Assembly (NCBI RefSeq): GCF_964222135.1
Contig: NZ_CAXQBR010000026.1
Coordinates: 1 to 64,000 of the forward strand
Source: Euzebya sp.
Lineage (GTDB): Bacteria; Actinomycetota; Nitriliruptoria; Euzebyales; Euzebyaceae
Direction of reading: 5' to 3'
DNA: 64,000 nt
In this document: piece after piece, positions 32,331 through 41,075 of the stretch
How positions within the stretch are numbered: the stretch's first letter is position 1
Layout: every line of letters starts with the position of its first letter
Program-made: the position numbers and the translations under genes
Notes under the pieces: model-generated
Told to the model about the DNA's origin: nothing
Seen by the model: the letters and a program-made list of their open reading frames with translations, nothing else
Database searches by the model: none

Positions 32331-33823
32331 GGCGTCGCGGGGGGTTCGGGGTCCTCCTCGTGCTGGCGCTCGCCGTGGTCGTGGCGGCGTGCAGCGGTGG
32401 CGGGTCCGAGGATGTCGCCGACCGTCCGCCCGACCTCGAGTCCGTCGGGACCGAGGCGTGGATGGGCGAGGGCGTCGACCCCGGCGCGACCGCGGTGCAG
32501 CCGGGCCCCTCCAGCGAGGACCCGACGGCGGCCGGCGAGGTCGAGGTGCCCACCGGGCCGGCGTCAGCCCCGCCCCCCGCCGGCGGCGACGCCGCCCCGG
32601 TCGATCCCTCCACCGACGTGGCGGCGATCGTCGCATCGATGACCGTCGAGCAGAAGGTCGGTCAGCTGTTCACCGCGACGGTGATCGGCGATGACGCGGT
32701 GTCGGTGTCGGACGCCGCCGCGACGGCGAACCAGGCCCTGTACGGCGTCGCGACCCCGGCGGAGGTCGTGGAGCGCTACCACCTCGGCGGCGTCGCGTAC
32801 TTCGCCCACGACCAGGGTCCGGGCACCTCGAACGTCGCCGACCCGGTCCGCACCGCCGCGCTGTCCGCCGGGCTGCAGCAGGCCGCCGCGGCCGGCTCCG
32901 GCATCGGGTTGCTCATCGGCGCGGACCAGGAGGGCGGCCCCGTCGTGCGCCTGCGGTCGCCCGTGACCGTGTTCCCCTCCGCCCGGGACGTCGCCCGCAC
33001 CGGCGACGTCGACCTGGCCCGCGAGGTCGGGCAGGTCACCGGCACCGAGATGCGGGCAGTCGGGGTCAACTGGGTCTACGCGCCGGTCGCCGACGTCAAC
33101 GTCAACCCGTCCAACCCGGTGATCGGCGAGCGGGCGTTCGGCACCTCCGCCGACGCGGTCGTCCCGTTCGTCCGCGCGACAGCTGAGGGGTTGGCCGCCG
33201 GCGGGGTCCTGCCGACCCTCAAGCACTTCCCCGGGCACGGCGACACCGACATCGACAGCCACTCGAGCCTGCCGACCATCACACACGACGCGGCGACGCT
33301 CGAGTCGGTCGACTGGCCGCCGTTCGCCCTCGCCGAGGAGCTGGCACCGATCAGCGTGATGGTCGGCCACCTGGCCGTCCCCTCCCTCGACCCCTCCGGA
33401 CGTCCCGCGACGATCTCCGCCGACATCCTGTCGGTGCTGCGCGACGACGCGGGTGCCGGAGGTCAGGGGGACGGCGGGCTGGGCTTCGACGGGCTGGTCG
33501 TCACCGACGCGATGAACATGGGGGCGCTGACGGGGTTCGGCGACGCCGGGTCGCTGGCGGTCGACGCGATCGTCGCCGGGGTCGACGTCGTGCTGATGCC
33601 GAGCGACCTGCCCGTGGCCTGGGAGGCGGTGCGGGCCGCGGTCGAGTCCGGTGAGATCAGCGCGGCGCGGCTCGACGAGGCGGTCACCAGGATCCTCGAG
33701 GCCAAGGCCGCCATCGGCGTGCTCGACGCGCGCGCCGCCGGCGGGGGGATCGACCCGTCCGTGCTCGGGACGCCAGCCCACGCCGATGTGCGGGCCCGCG
33801 TCGAGGCGGCCTGCGGGTGCTGA
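32327..33823 (+). CDS. Glycoside hydrolase family 3 lipoprotein (NagZ-like beta-N-acetylhexosaminidase)
   Basis: 498 aa. Lipoprotein signal with a VVAAC lipobox (C22), a Pro/Glu-rich spacer (about 30-100), then a GH3 domain. The NagZ signature KHFPGHGDTDIDSHSSLP starts at K299, supplying the His/Asp acid-base pair, and D394 (VTDAMNMGAL) is the expected nucleophile. It should remove GlcNAc from muropeptides outside the membrane. GTG start overlaps the sppA stop (GTGA). Confidence 0.92.
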   Translation: MRRRGGFGVLLVLALAVVVAACSGGGSEDVADRPPDLESVGTEAWMGEGVDPGATAVQPGPSSEDPTAAGEVEVPTGPASAPPPAGGDAAPVDPSTDVAAIVASMTVEQKVGQLFTATVIGDDAVSVSDAAATANQALYGVATPAEVVERYHLGGVAYFAHDQGPGTSNVADPVRTAALSAGLQQAAAAGSGIGLLIGADQEGGPVVRLRSPVTVFPSARDVARTGDVDLAREVGQVTGTEMRAVGVNWVYAPVADVNVNPSNPVIGERAFGTSADAVVPFVRATAEGLAAGGVLPTLKHFPGHGDTDIDSHSSLPTITHDAATLESVDWPPFALAEELAPISVMVGHLAVPSLDPSGRPATISADILSVLRDDAGAGGQGDGGLGFDGLVVTDAMNMGALTGFGDAGSLAVDAIVAGVDVVLMPSDLPVAWEAVRAAVESGEISAARLDEAVTRILEAKAAIGVLDARAAGGGIDPSVLGTPAHADVRARVEAACGC

Positions 33824-33833
33824 TCCCGCCCGG

Positions 33834-34550
33834 CTACCGCGCCAGCGACCCGGTCAGGTCCGCGCCGTCCGCCGACGTGGCGATGCAGGTCAGCCCCCGG
33901 TCACCCTGCTGCCAGCTGCCGAAGGTCGGCGACAGCCAGACGACGTCGAGGTGGCCCGCGGCCGCCTCGACGAAGAAGTCGAGTCCCGTGTAGGCCTCGA
34001 ACTCAGGCAGGCACAGGTCGACGGCCTCGTCCTCCACGCCCAGGACCGGGAAGGCCGCGTCGTCGTCACCTGGCAGCTCGGTGACGAAGAACACCTCGCC
34101 GCCGTGGGCCTGGTCGCAGGGGACCGTGTCGAGGGAGGTGATCTCCGCCATCTCCTCGGGGACCTGGACGCAGTCGCCGGCCGACAGCCGGTCCACGTCC
34201 CGGGACGTGCTGATCACCCCGGTCGTCTGGAGCACGATCACCCCGCTGACGATCACGACCACCACTAGACCGGCGATCAGCCACCCCCTCCCCCGCCTCC
34301 GCTGCGGGGGCTGCGGCGGTGGCCCGTACGCCCCCGGCCGGTAGCCGCCCTGGTGGACGAACCCCTCCGGAGGCCCGCCCTGCGGCGGGTACGCGCCTGG
34401 TGGGACTCCCTGAGGCGCCCAACCCTGCTGCGTGGGGCTGGGCTGGTGCGGGGAGCTGGGCTGCTGGTCGCCCCAGCCCACCTGTGCACCCCAGCCCTGA
34501 TCTCCGGCCCCCGGCTGTGGCGGCGGGTTGCCGCCCGGCGGCTGTGACAT
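33834..34550 (-). CDS. Septum-formation-family membrane protein
   Basis: 238 aa. Residues 1-88 are Pro/Gln/Gly-rich (PPQGG, QPPQ), then one transmembrane helix (about 90-112), then an extracellular domain with LSAGDCVQVPEE, VPCDQAHGGEVF and a later conserved Cys pair. This is the pattern of actinobacterial septum formation (DUF4190/Septum_form) proteins. GAGGGG lies 6 nt before the ATG. It converges with the NagZ-like gene (10-bp gap). Confidence 0.75.
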   Translation of the reverse strand: MSQPPGGNPPPQPGAGDQGWGAQVGWGDQQPSSPHQPSPTQQGWAPQGVPPGAYPPQGGPPEGFVHQGGYRPGAYGPPPQPPQRRRGRGWLIAGLVVVVIVSGVIVLQTTGVISTSRDVDRLSAGDCVQVPEEMAEITSLDTVPCDQAHGGEVFFVTELPGDDDAAFPVLGVEDEAVDLCLPEFEAYTGLDFFVEAAAGHLDVVWLSPTFGSWQQGDRGLTCIATSADGADLTGSLAR

Positions 34551-34604
34551 CTGCGACCCCTCGACGTGGACGGTGGTGACGATAGGGCACCGATCCGCCG
34601 CCGA

Positions 34605-34610
34605 TAGGGT
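34605..34610 (+). promoter_or_regulatory. Leaderless -10 box of the NUDIX gene
   Basis: TAGGGT ends 8 nt before the GTG at 34619, with no ribosome-binding site between them. It follows the TAnnnT-N6-9-start rule seen at several genes in this window. Confidence 0.5.
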
Positions 34611-34618
34611 TGTCGCCC

Positions 34619-35164
34619 GTGCTCGATGTCGTGACGCTGACAGCCCGGGTCGCCGCGCACCGGCCCACGGCGCACCCCGAGGCGTGGGCGTCGACGGCGC
34701 TGATCCTGGGCGACGGCGGCGACGGCCCGGAGGTCCTGTTCATCCGCCGGGTCACCCGTGCAGGCGACCGGTGGTCCGGCGACATGGCCCTGCCGGGCGG
34801 GAAGGTCGACCCGGGTGACGCCGACGTCGTCGCGGCCGCGGCCCGGGAGGCGTTCGAGGAGACCCGCGTGACCGTCGGCGACCCCGTCGGCCGCCTGGAC
34901 GACCAGCAGGCGCGGGCGTTCACCGAGCGGATCGCCACGGTCGTGTTCACCGTCGACGGCCTGCCCGAGCCGGTCCCCGAGCCCGCCGAGGTCGCGGACG
35001 CCATGTGGCTGCCGGTCGCCGCGCTGGCCGATCCGGCGCACCGCACCTGGTACCGCTACGGCGGGGTCGTCCCCTTCCCCTCCCTCACCATCGGCGAGCA
35101 CATGATCTGGGGCCTGACCCACCGGATCATCACCCACTTCCTGTCCGTCGCCGGGATCACCTGA
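34619..35164 (+). CDS. NUDIX hydrolase, CoA pyrophosphatase-like
   Basis: 181 aa. The motif LPGGKVDPGDADVVAAAARE followed by AFEETRV fits the modified NUDIX box of the NudL/CoA pyrophosphatase group (one residue longer than the standard box). RWSGDMALPGGK is also typical. The likely substrate is CoA or a related nucleotide diphosphate; this is family-level inference. The GTG at 34619 is set by the leaderless -10 box; a TTG at 34610 is the alternative. Confidence 0.8.
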   Translation: MLDVVTLTARVAAHRPTAHPEAWASTALILGDGGDGPEVLFIRRVTRAGDRWSGDMALPGGKVDPGDADVVAAAAREAFEETRVTVGDPVGRLDDQQARAFTERIATVVFTVDGLPEPVPEPAEVADAMWLPVAALADPAHRTWYRYGGVVPFPSLTIGEHMIWGLTHRIITHFLSVAGIT

Positions 35165-35201
35165 CCCCTTGGGAGGTGCCGGGCCGTCGCCACCGTGTCG
35201 G

Positions 35202-35942
35202 TCATTCGCCGACTCCGGAGCCGCGGCTGCGCGGCACGCCGTGCACGACGTCGGGGATCGGCAGGGCCTCGGCGGTGATGTCGACGCCGTCGGCGTCGTG
35301 GAACGACACGGTGCCGATCTCGAAGCCCTCGTCCTCGCTGCCGCCCTCGAGGGCGTGCAGGCGGAGGGTCCGCAGGTCCGCGGGGAGGGGGATGAACAGC
35401 GCCCAGCCCTCGAAGGCCTGGACGGCGGTGACGGCGTCGGTGGGGATGCCGATGTCGACCCGGCCGACCGCCGTGCCGGTGCGGGTCACGTAGTCGTTGG
35501 CAACCACCTGGTCGGTGCCGGTGCCGGTGAGCTCGTCCGCCACGAGCAGCTCCCCGGACGCGTCGAAGTCGCAGACGACCGTCAGGGCGATCTGGTCCCC
35601 GTCGACCTCCTGGGGCCCGGTCCGCGTCATCGTGTACCCGACCCCGGGCAGCTCGACGACCGGTGAGTCCACCGGCACCTCCAGCCACCGCGACTGCTGG
35701 TCGACGCCGCAGCTGCCGTCGTCGTCGGGGACCGCGTCGACGACCGCCGCGGTGCGGACGTCGGCGGGCAGGCCCGAGGGGTCGGCGACGGCGTCCGCCA
35801 CGGCCGCGGCGTCAGCCGCCGGCAGATCCCCACCGCCCGCGGGCAGCAGCAGCAGTCGCGGACCACCGCCGCCGCAGCCGGCCAGCGCCAGGACCAGGCC
35901 GACCACGACCGCGCAGCCCCCGCGGAGACAGGACGCGACCAC
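35202..35942 (-). CDS. Lipoprotein of unknown function
   Basis: 246 aa. Signal peptide with lipobox LALAGC (C23), then an extracellular region with no family I recognise. It contains GVGYTMTRTGPQEV and two cysteine positions (SCGVDQ, VVCDFD) that could pair. It follows menB by 7 nt on the same strand, so it is probably co-transcribed with the LADTG protein and menB. Confidence 0.75.
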   Translation of the reverse strand: MVASCLRGGCAVVVGLVLALAGCGGGGPRLLLLPAGGGDLPAADAAAVADAVADPSGLPADVRTAAVVDAVPDDDGSCGVDQQSRWLEVPVDSPVVELPGVGYTMTRTGPQEVDGDQIALTVVCDFDASGELLVADELTGTGTDQVVANDYVTRTGTAVGRVDIGIPTDAVTAVQAFEGWALFIPLPADLRTLRLHALEGGSEDEGFEIGTVSFHDADGVDITAEALPIPDVVHGVPRSRGSGVGE

Positions 35943-35949
35943 GGCCTGC

Positions 35950-36876
35950 TCAGTAGTGGTAGGGGACGGCCGACCAGTCGGGGTCGCGCTTCTCGAGGAC
36001 CGCGTCCCGACCCTCGGCGGCCTCGTCGGTCCTGTACGCGAGGCGGGTGGCCTCGCCGGCGAAGACCTGCTGGCCGACCATCCCGTCGTCGGCGAGGTTG
36101 AACGCGAACTTCAGCATGCGCTGGGCCGTCGGGGACTTCCCCAGGATCGTGCGCCCCCACTCGAGCGCGACGACCTCGAGATGGTCGTGGTCGACGACGC
36201 GGTTGACCGCGCCCATGTGGTGCATCTGCTCGGCGGTGTACGCCTCGCCGAGGAAGAAGATCTCGCGGGCGAACTTCTGGCCGACCTGGCGGGCCAGGTA
36301 GGCCGAGCCGTAGCCGGCGTCGAAGCTGCCGACGTCGGCGTCGGTCTGCTTGAACCTCCCGTGCTCGCGGCTGGCGAGGGTCAGGTCGCAGACCGCGTGC
36401 AGGGAGTGCCCCCCACCGGCCGCCCAGCCCGACACCACGCAGATCACGACCTTGGGCATGGTCCGGATCAGCCGCTGCACCTCGAGGATGTGGAGGCGTC
36501 CCGACCGGGCCGGGTCGATCGACTCCGCGGTCTCTCCCTCGGCGTAGCGGTAGCCGTCACGTCCGCGGATGCGCTGGTCGCCGCCGGAGCAGAACGCCCA
36601 GCCGCCGTCCTTCGGGGACGGTCCGTTGCCGGTCAGCAGGACGCAGCCGACCTCGCTCGACCTCCGCGCGTGGTCGAGGGCGGTGTACAGCTCGTCGACG
36701 GTGCGCGGGCGGAAGGCGTTGCGGACCTCCGGGCGGTCGAACGCGATCCGCACGACCGTCCCGCGCCCCCGCGCCCCGCGGCCGAGCACCTCCGCGCTGC
36801 GGTGGTACGTGATGTCGGTGAAGTCGAACCCCTCCACCGGCTCCCAGGCGGCGGCGTCGAAGATCTCTGAGACCAT
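35950..36876 (-). CDS. menB: 1,4-dihydroxy-2-naphthoyl-CoA synthase
   Basis: 308 aa. Crotonase fold: NAFRPRTVDEL near the CoA site, FCSGGDQRIRG oxyanion region, VVSGWAAGGGHSLH and the DAGYGSAYLAR segment, all typical of MenB rather than other crotonases. It closes the second ring in menaquinone synthesis. No other men genes are present in the window. It lies 15 nt after the LADTG gene, suggesting a single transcript from the promoter at 37489-37494. Confidence 0.95.
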   Translation of the reverse strand: MVSEIFDAAAWEPVEGFDFTDITYHRSAEVLGRGARGRGTVVRIAFDRPEVRNAFRPRTVDELYTALDHARRSSEVGCVLLTGNGPSPKDGGWAFCSGGDQRIRGRDGYRYAEGETAESIDPARSGRLHILEVQRLIRTMPKVVICVVSGWAAGGGHSLHAVCDLTLASREHGRFKQTDADVGSFDAGYGSAYLARQVGQKFAREIFFLGEAYTAEQMHHMGAVNRVVDHDHLEVVALEWGRTILGKSPTAQRMLKFAFNLADDGMVGQQVFAGEATRLAYRTDEAAEGRDAVLEKRDPDWSAVPYHY

Positions 36877-36891
36877 CGGGGAGGGGGAGGG

Positions 36892-37479
36892 TCAGGACCG
36901 GCGGGTGCGGGCCAGCAGCCCGGCGCCGATGAGGAGCGACATGCCGACCAGCCCGGCGAGGGCGGCCACGGGTGCGCCGGTGTCGGCGAGCCCGGTGGGG
37001 CCCTGCTCGTCGTCGGCCCCCTCGTCGGACGCCTCCTCGGTCGCCTCGTCCCCCGTCGCCTCGTCTGTCGGCTCCTCGCTGCCCTCCTGGGATGCCGGTT
37101 CCGCGGACGGCTCGTCGGCGGGCTCCTCAGACGGCTCCTCCGAGCGTGCCTCGTCGGAGGGGACGATCTCGATCGTGCCGGTGATCGCGCCGTCGGGGCT
37201 CGTGAAGGTCGAGGTGATCACGCCGCTGAAGGTGATCGTGAACGTCCCGTTCGGGACCAGGTCGCCGGAGTCCCACCGCCCGGCGTCGTCCACCAGCCGC
37301 ACCTCGCCGTCAGTGGTGTTCGTGAAGACGATCGGCTCGTCGATCCCGGCGACGACCGGATCGGGGTCGATGCCGTCGTCGGTGATGGACACCGCGACGT
37401 CCGCGGAGGCCGCGGTCGGGACGAGGAGCAGGGCGGCGGTCACGAGCGACAGCAGCACGAGGGCGCGGTGGCGGAGCAT
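36892..37479 (-). CDS. LADTG-anchored cupredoxin-like surface protein
   Basis: 195 aa. Signal peptide (about 1-26), a cupredoxin-like beta domain (27-108) with the GDLVPNGTFTITFSG pattern, an acidic Glu/Ser/Pro linker (109-160), then LADTG (164-168), a hydrophobic helix (169-190) and RTRRS. The end is a class E sortase signal. The beta domain has no His, Cys or Met in the ligand positions, so it should not bind copper. The ATG at 37479 is 9 nt after a TACACT box. Confidence 0.8.
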   Translation of the reverse strand: MLRHRALVLLSLVTAALLLVPTAASADVAVSITDDGIDPDPVVAGIDEPIVFTNTTDGEVRLVDDAGRWDSGDLVPNGTFTITFSGVITSTFTSPDGAITGTIEIVPSDEARSEEPSEEPADEPSAEPASQEGSEEPTDEATGDEATEEASDEGADDEQGPTGLADTGAPVAALAGLVGMSLLIGAGLLARTRRS

Positions 37480-37488
37480 GGGCCCCGC

Positions 37489-37494
37489 AGTGTA
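37489..37494 (-). promoter_or_regulatory. Leaderless -10 box of the LADTG-menB unit
   Basis: TACACT on the minus strand ends 9 nt before the ATG at 37479. No Shine-Dalgarno sequence is needed at this distance if the mRNA is leaderless. Confidence 0.5.
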
Positions 37495-37595
37495 CGGAAC
37501 GCGCCCCCTCCCGCAGCAGCCGTCCGCACCTGGTCGGAGAGCCAGGCCCGTGAGCCCGGGCGGTCCCGCATCCCTCACCCCCCGTGACCGTCCGC

Positions 37596-37601
37596 TAGCC
37601 T
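37596..37601 (+). promoter_or_regulatory. Leaderless -10 box of the receiver gene
   Basis: TAGCCT is 3 nt from the GTG at 37605 but 9 nt from the GTG at 37611. The second distance fits the pattern of the other units, so it decides the start of the receiver protein. Confidence 0.5.
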
Positions 37602-37610
37602 GCGGTGGCC

Positions 37611-38012
37611 GTGACCGAGCAGACCCCCCGCCGCTGCCTGTTGGTCGACGACGACGACGCCATGCGGATGCTGGTGCGCCTGCACCTCGAGGGTGTGGAC
37701 GCCGACGTCGTGACCGCGGCGAGCGTGCCGGCGGGCTGTGAGCTGGTCGACGCCGAGGACCCGTCCTTCGCGATGGTCGTCGCCGACCACCGGATGCCGG
37801 GCACGGCGGACGGGGTGGACCTGCTCCGCCACGCCCGGGATCGCGATCCCGCGACGAGGCTGGTGCTGCTCAGCTCCCACTTCGCGCCGGAGACGGTCGC
37901 GGCCGCGGAGGCGCTGGGCGCGACGGTCGTCGACAAGGCAGATGCCGACCGGGTCGCCCGGCTGTGGGCGGCGGCGGATGACGGTGGGGGACCCACGGGC
38001 CCCGGCCCCTGA
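37611..38012 (+). CDS. Stand-alone response-regulator receiver protein
   Basis: 133 aa. One REC domain: acidic pocket VDDDDA near 12-17, phospho-acceptor D59 (VVADHRMPG), a Ser in LLSS in place of the usual Thr, and the conserved Lys in VVDKAD. There is no output domain, so it acts as a phosphate shuttle or protein partner. Its kinase is unknown; the hybrid kinase at 55183 is the only one in the window. The gap to the next CWB2 gene is 18 nt. Confidence 0.85.
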   Translation: MTEQTPRRCLLVDDDDAMRMLVRLHLEGVDADVVTAASVPAGCELVDAEDPSFAMVVADHRMPGTADGVDLLRHARDRDPATRLVLLSSHFAPETVAAAEALGATVVDKADADRVARLWAAADDGGGPTGPGP

Positions 38013-38030
38013 CCTGGACAGGAACCCCAC

Positions 38031-40187
38031 GTGACCACGCGACGCCCCACCCCCCTCCACCTCGCCGCGGGGGTGGTCCTGGCGGTGCTGCTCGCCGCCC
38101 TCCTCCCCTCCCCCTCGGCTGCCCAGCCCGAGGTCAACGCCGACGGCGACACCCTGTTCGTCGTCAAGGCGGACGAGACGCCGTCGAACGCCGAGATCGC
38201 GGCGCGGCTCTCCACCGAGACCTTCGGCGAACCCGCCGCTCGGGTCGTGATCGGCCGGGACGACGAGTTCGCCGACGCGCTGGCGTCGGGCCTGCTGCAG
38301 CGCGACGCCCCGCTCCTGCTGGTCCCGACCGACGGGCCCATCCCGCCGGTCGTGGCCGACGAGCTCGACCGGCTGGCGCCGGAGGAGGCGGTGGTCCTCG
38401 GCGGTGAGGCCGCGGTCGGCCCCGCCGTGGTCGCCGAGCTCGCCGACCGCGACATCGACGTGACCCGCTACGCCGGGGCGTCGCGGCTGGAGACCGCCGT
38501 CGCGGTCGCCGAGGCCGAGTCGCCCGCGGCGGACACCGTCATCCTGGCCCGAGCGTTCGGCGCGGAGGGGTCGACGGACCCGACCCAGGCCTACGCGGAC
38601 GTGATCGCCGCCGGCGGGCTGGCGGCGGCCAACGGGTGGCCGGTGCTGCTGACCGCCACCGACTCCCTGCCCGCCACCACCCGCGCGCACCTCGAGGCGC
38701 ACGCCGACGACATCGACACCGTCGTCGTGCTGGGCGGCACCGCCGCGGTCAGCGACGCGGTGCTGGCCGAGGCTGTCGCGATCGTCGGGGACGGCGAGCG
38801 GGTGGCCGGCCCGAGCCGCGCGGCGACGGCGGTGGCGGTGGCCGCGAAGCGGGGCGCCCCCACGGCTGCCGACGCGGCATCCGTGATCCTCGTGGACGGC
38901 AACGACGTCGTCGACTTCACCCAGGACCGCTTCACCCAGGGCGGGGTCCTGGCCGGGCCGGATGCGTGGGCGGCCGGGTTCGCCGCAGCGGCCCTGTCGG
39001 GCCGCACGGGTGCGCCGATCCTGTTGTCCGCAGGGGCGACCCTCCCCCCGGAGACCCGCGACCACCTGGCCGGCGGCCTGACCGGCCGTGACGGGGTCGC
39101 CCTGGTGTGCCTCACCAGCACCCGCGCCTGCGAATCCGCCCGCATCGCCGGGGGGCTGGCACCGCCACCCCCCGTCGAGGGACGGATCGTGTTCGAGGGG
39201 TCGGGCGGCATCGCCGGTGACGCCGACATCTACGAGCTGGCGGCCGACGGGGCCGTCGACGTGGTGGCGAGCGACGCGCACTCGGCCGTCGCCGCACCCG
39301 ACGGGTCGGCGTTCGCCTACACCCAGCTCGACCGCTTCGACGGGAACCACCAGCTGGCGGTGGCCACGCTCACCCCCGGCCAGCCCGCCGGCGCAGACGT
39401 CCGGGTGGTGGCCGACGGGCTGCTGAACCAGGGCGGTCACGACTGGGCGGCCGACGGCAGCGCGATCGCCACCCGACTCCAGGGCGGCGCGCTCGTCACC
39501 GTCGACACCGATGGGGCGTCGGCGCCGGTGCCGCTGGACCTCAGCCCCTACGAGAACGGCTTCGACGACCTGGACTGGCTGGACGGCATCCAGATCCTGT
39601 CGGCGACGACGGGTGAGGAGGTGGTGCTGGCCCGCCGCGACGGCTCCGCCGCCCCGCAGGTGCTCGTGCCGCCGGCCCCACCCCTCACCCTGATCAGCGG
39701 TCCGCTGGTGTCGCCGGACCGCACACGCGTCGCGCTGTCCTACGCCGACTTCGAGGGACAGGGCCGGGGCGGCATCCGGATCCTCGACCTGCCGACCGGC
39801 CAGACCACCACCGTCCCCGGCACCGGCGACGGGCTGTTCTACCCCGACGAGTGGTCGCCGGACGGCACCCAGCTGCTCGTCGACGTCCAGGGCGGTCTGG
39901 GCTACAGCGTCGCCCTGGCGACGGTGCGCGCGAGCGCGACGGCGGACTCCGCGCCCCGGCTGGTGATCGGCGGGGACGAGTCCCAGGGCTGGTCGGGGAC
40001 GTTCAGCCCCGACGGCACCACCCTGGCGGTGCAGGGACGCTTCGATGGCACCTACGGCGACGGGACACCGATCGCCGAGCCGGGCCTGCACCTCATCGAC
40101 GTGTCCACCCGCACCGGCCGGCTGCTGGTCAGCCAGGAGGACGTGCGGCTGTTCACCGCCGGCGACGTCCTGTGGCTGCCGCGGTGA
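38031..40187 (+). CDS. CWB2 cell-wall protein with C-terminal beta-propeller
   Basis: 718 aa. Signal peptide (about 1-32), three CWB2 repeats (about 35-370) with GRDDEFADALASG, VVLGGEAAVG and RLETAVAVAEAE motifs, ending in the C-x6-C pair CLTSTRAC. CWB2 triplets bind secondary wall polymers. The rest is a PD40/WD40-like beta-propeller with repeated SPDG.-, DWAADGS- and WSPDGTQLLV-type blades. It is probably an exported, wall-bound sensor or scaffold. AGGAA precedes the GTG start. Confidence 0.88.
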   Translation: MTTRRPTPLHLAAGVVLAVLLAALLPSPSAAQPEVNADGDTLFVVKADETPSNAEIAARLSTETFGEPAARVVIGRDDEFADALASGLLQRDAPLLLVPTDGPIPPVVADELDRLAPEEAVVLGGEAAVGPAVVAELADRDIDVTRYAGASRLETAVAVAEAESPAADTVILARAFGAEGSTDPTQAYADVIAAGGLAAANGWPVLLTATDSLPATTRAHLEAHADDIDTVVVLGGTAAVSDAVLAEAVAIVGDGERVAGPSRAATAVAVAAKRGAPTAADAASVILVDGNDVVDFTQDRFTQGGVLAGPDAWAAGFAAAALSGRTGAPILLSAGATLPPETRDHLAGGLTGRDGVALVCLTSTRACESARIAGGLAPPPPVEGRIVFEGSGGIAGDADIYELAADGAVDVVASDAHSAVAAPDGSAFAYTQLDRFDGNHQLAVATLTPGQPAGADVRVVADGLLNQGGHDWAADGSAIATRLQGGALVTVDTDGASAPVPLDLSPYENGFDDLDWLDGIQILSATTGEEVVLARRDGSAAPQVLVPPAPPLTLISGPLVSPDRTRVALSYADFEGQGRGGIRILDLPTGQTTTVPGTGDGLFYPDEWSPDGTQLLVDVQGGLGYSVALATVRASATADSAPRLVIGGDESQGWSGTFSPDGTTLAVQGRFDGTYGDGTPIAEPGLHLIDVSTRTGRLLVSQEDVRLFTAGDVLWLPR

Positions 40188-40212
40188 CGTCGCCGTCCGG
40201 CCGGCCGGCGGC

Positions 40213-41034
40213 TCAGTAGGCCGATGCCTTGAACGTCCAGTGCCACGGCTCGCGGGCGACGTCCTCGACGAAGCCGTAGGTCGCGCCGTGCTCGCGCATC
40301 CAGGCCTGGGCGCGGTCGTCGAGGTCCAGGTCGATGGACAGCCCCCAGCCGTGGTTCGAGCTGCCGGGCGCGGCCGCGCGGCCACCCTGGCTGTAGAGGC
40401 CGTAGCGGTCGACCATCGCCTGCTGCCCGGCGAGGTCGCGGTAGGAGGAGTTGACGCCGAACGACACCCCGTCCCGCGCCGCCGCGGCGACCATGTCCCG
40501 GAACGCGCGGGCCGCCGGCTCCCACAGCGTGTGGTCGCCGACGCCCACCGACGCGAGGGCGGCGCTCGGGATCTGGCCGTTGCCGTAGGCCTGCAGCTCC
40601 GGTGGCGGACCGGACCGGTCCAGGGCGAGTGGTCCGCTGGTGGTCCGCCCGCTCGCGCCGACCGGGGCGACCCCGGCGACAGCGGTGCCGGTGCCGGCGC
40701 CAGGCAGCGCCGGGCTGATCAACCCGGGGGTGGAGGTGAGGGACACGCCGGCGCCCAACCCGACCGGTCGCTGGAACCCCGCGTAGGTCGCCGCGCCGGC
40801 GGCGGGAGCCCCGGCCGGGGAGCCCTGGGCGTCCAGCTGGGTCTGCAGGGTCGCCGCGACGTCACCGCCGGCCGGCGCCGCCCCGGACGGCGGGGTCGAG
40901 CGGAGGCTGGCGATGGCGGCGATGCGCTGTGGGATGGTGTGGAGGCCGATGTCGGGTCGCATGGTCGCGTGCTGCACGCTCGCAGCGTCGGGGACGACGG
41001 AACCGGCGACCTCCGTGTCGCGCGACCTCCTCAT
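40213..41034 (-). CDS. M15B (VanY-type) D,D-carboxypeptidase
   Basis: 273 aa. The C-terminal VanY domain (about 145-273) has SSYRDLAGQQ, then zinc ligands H228 and D235 (SNHGWGLSIDLD) and H265 (EPWHW). It should trim D-Ala or cut stem peptides. Residues 1-140 are low complexity with an IPQRIAAIASL motif often found at the start of actinobacterial cell-wall hydrolases. No clear signal peptide is seen, and the start could be the ATG at 40962. It follows the CWB2 gene by 41 nt. Confidence 0.85.
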   Translation of the reverse strand: MRRSRDTEVAGSVVPDAASVQHATMRPDIGLHTIPQRIAAIASLRSTPPSGAAPAGGDVAATLQTQLDAQGSPAGAPAAGAATYAGFQRPVGLGAGVSLTSTPGLISPALPGAGTGTAVAGVAPVGASGRTTSGPLALDRSGPPPELQAYGNGQIPSAALASVGVGDHTLWEPAARAFRDMVAAAARDGVSFGVNSSYRDLAGQQAMVDRYGLYSQGGRAAAPGSSNHGWGLSIDLDLDDRAQAWMREHGATYGFVEDVAREPWHWTFKASAY

Positions 41035-41075
41035 CGGCCGCGGCCGCCGACCCCTGCGCGGTCGGCGTCCTGGCC

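Noticed and set aside
36892-37479. Copper protein (azurin/plastocyanin)
   Set aside because: None of the copper-binding residues is present.
37605-37610. GTG at 37605 as start of the receiver protein
   Set aside because: It would be only 3 nt from the TAGCCT box; the GTG at 37611 fits the spacing seen elsewhere. Still not excluded.
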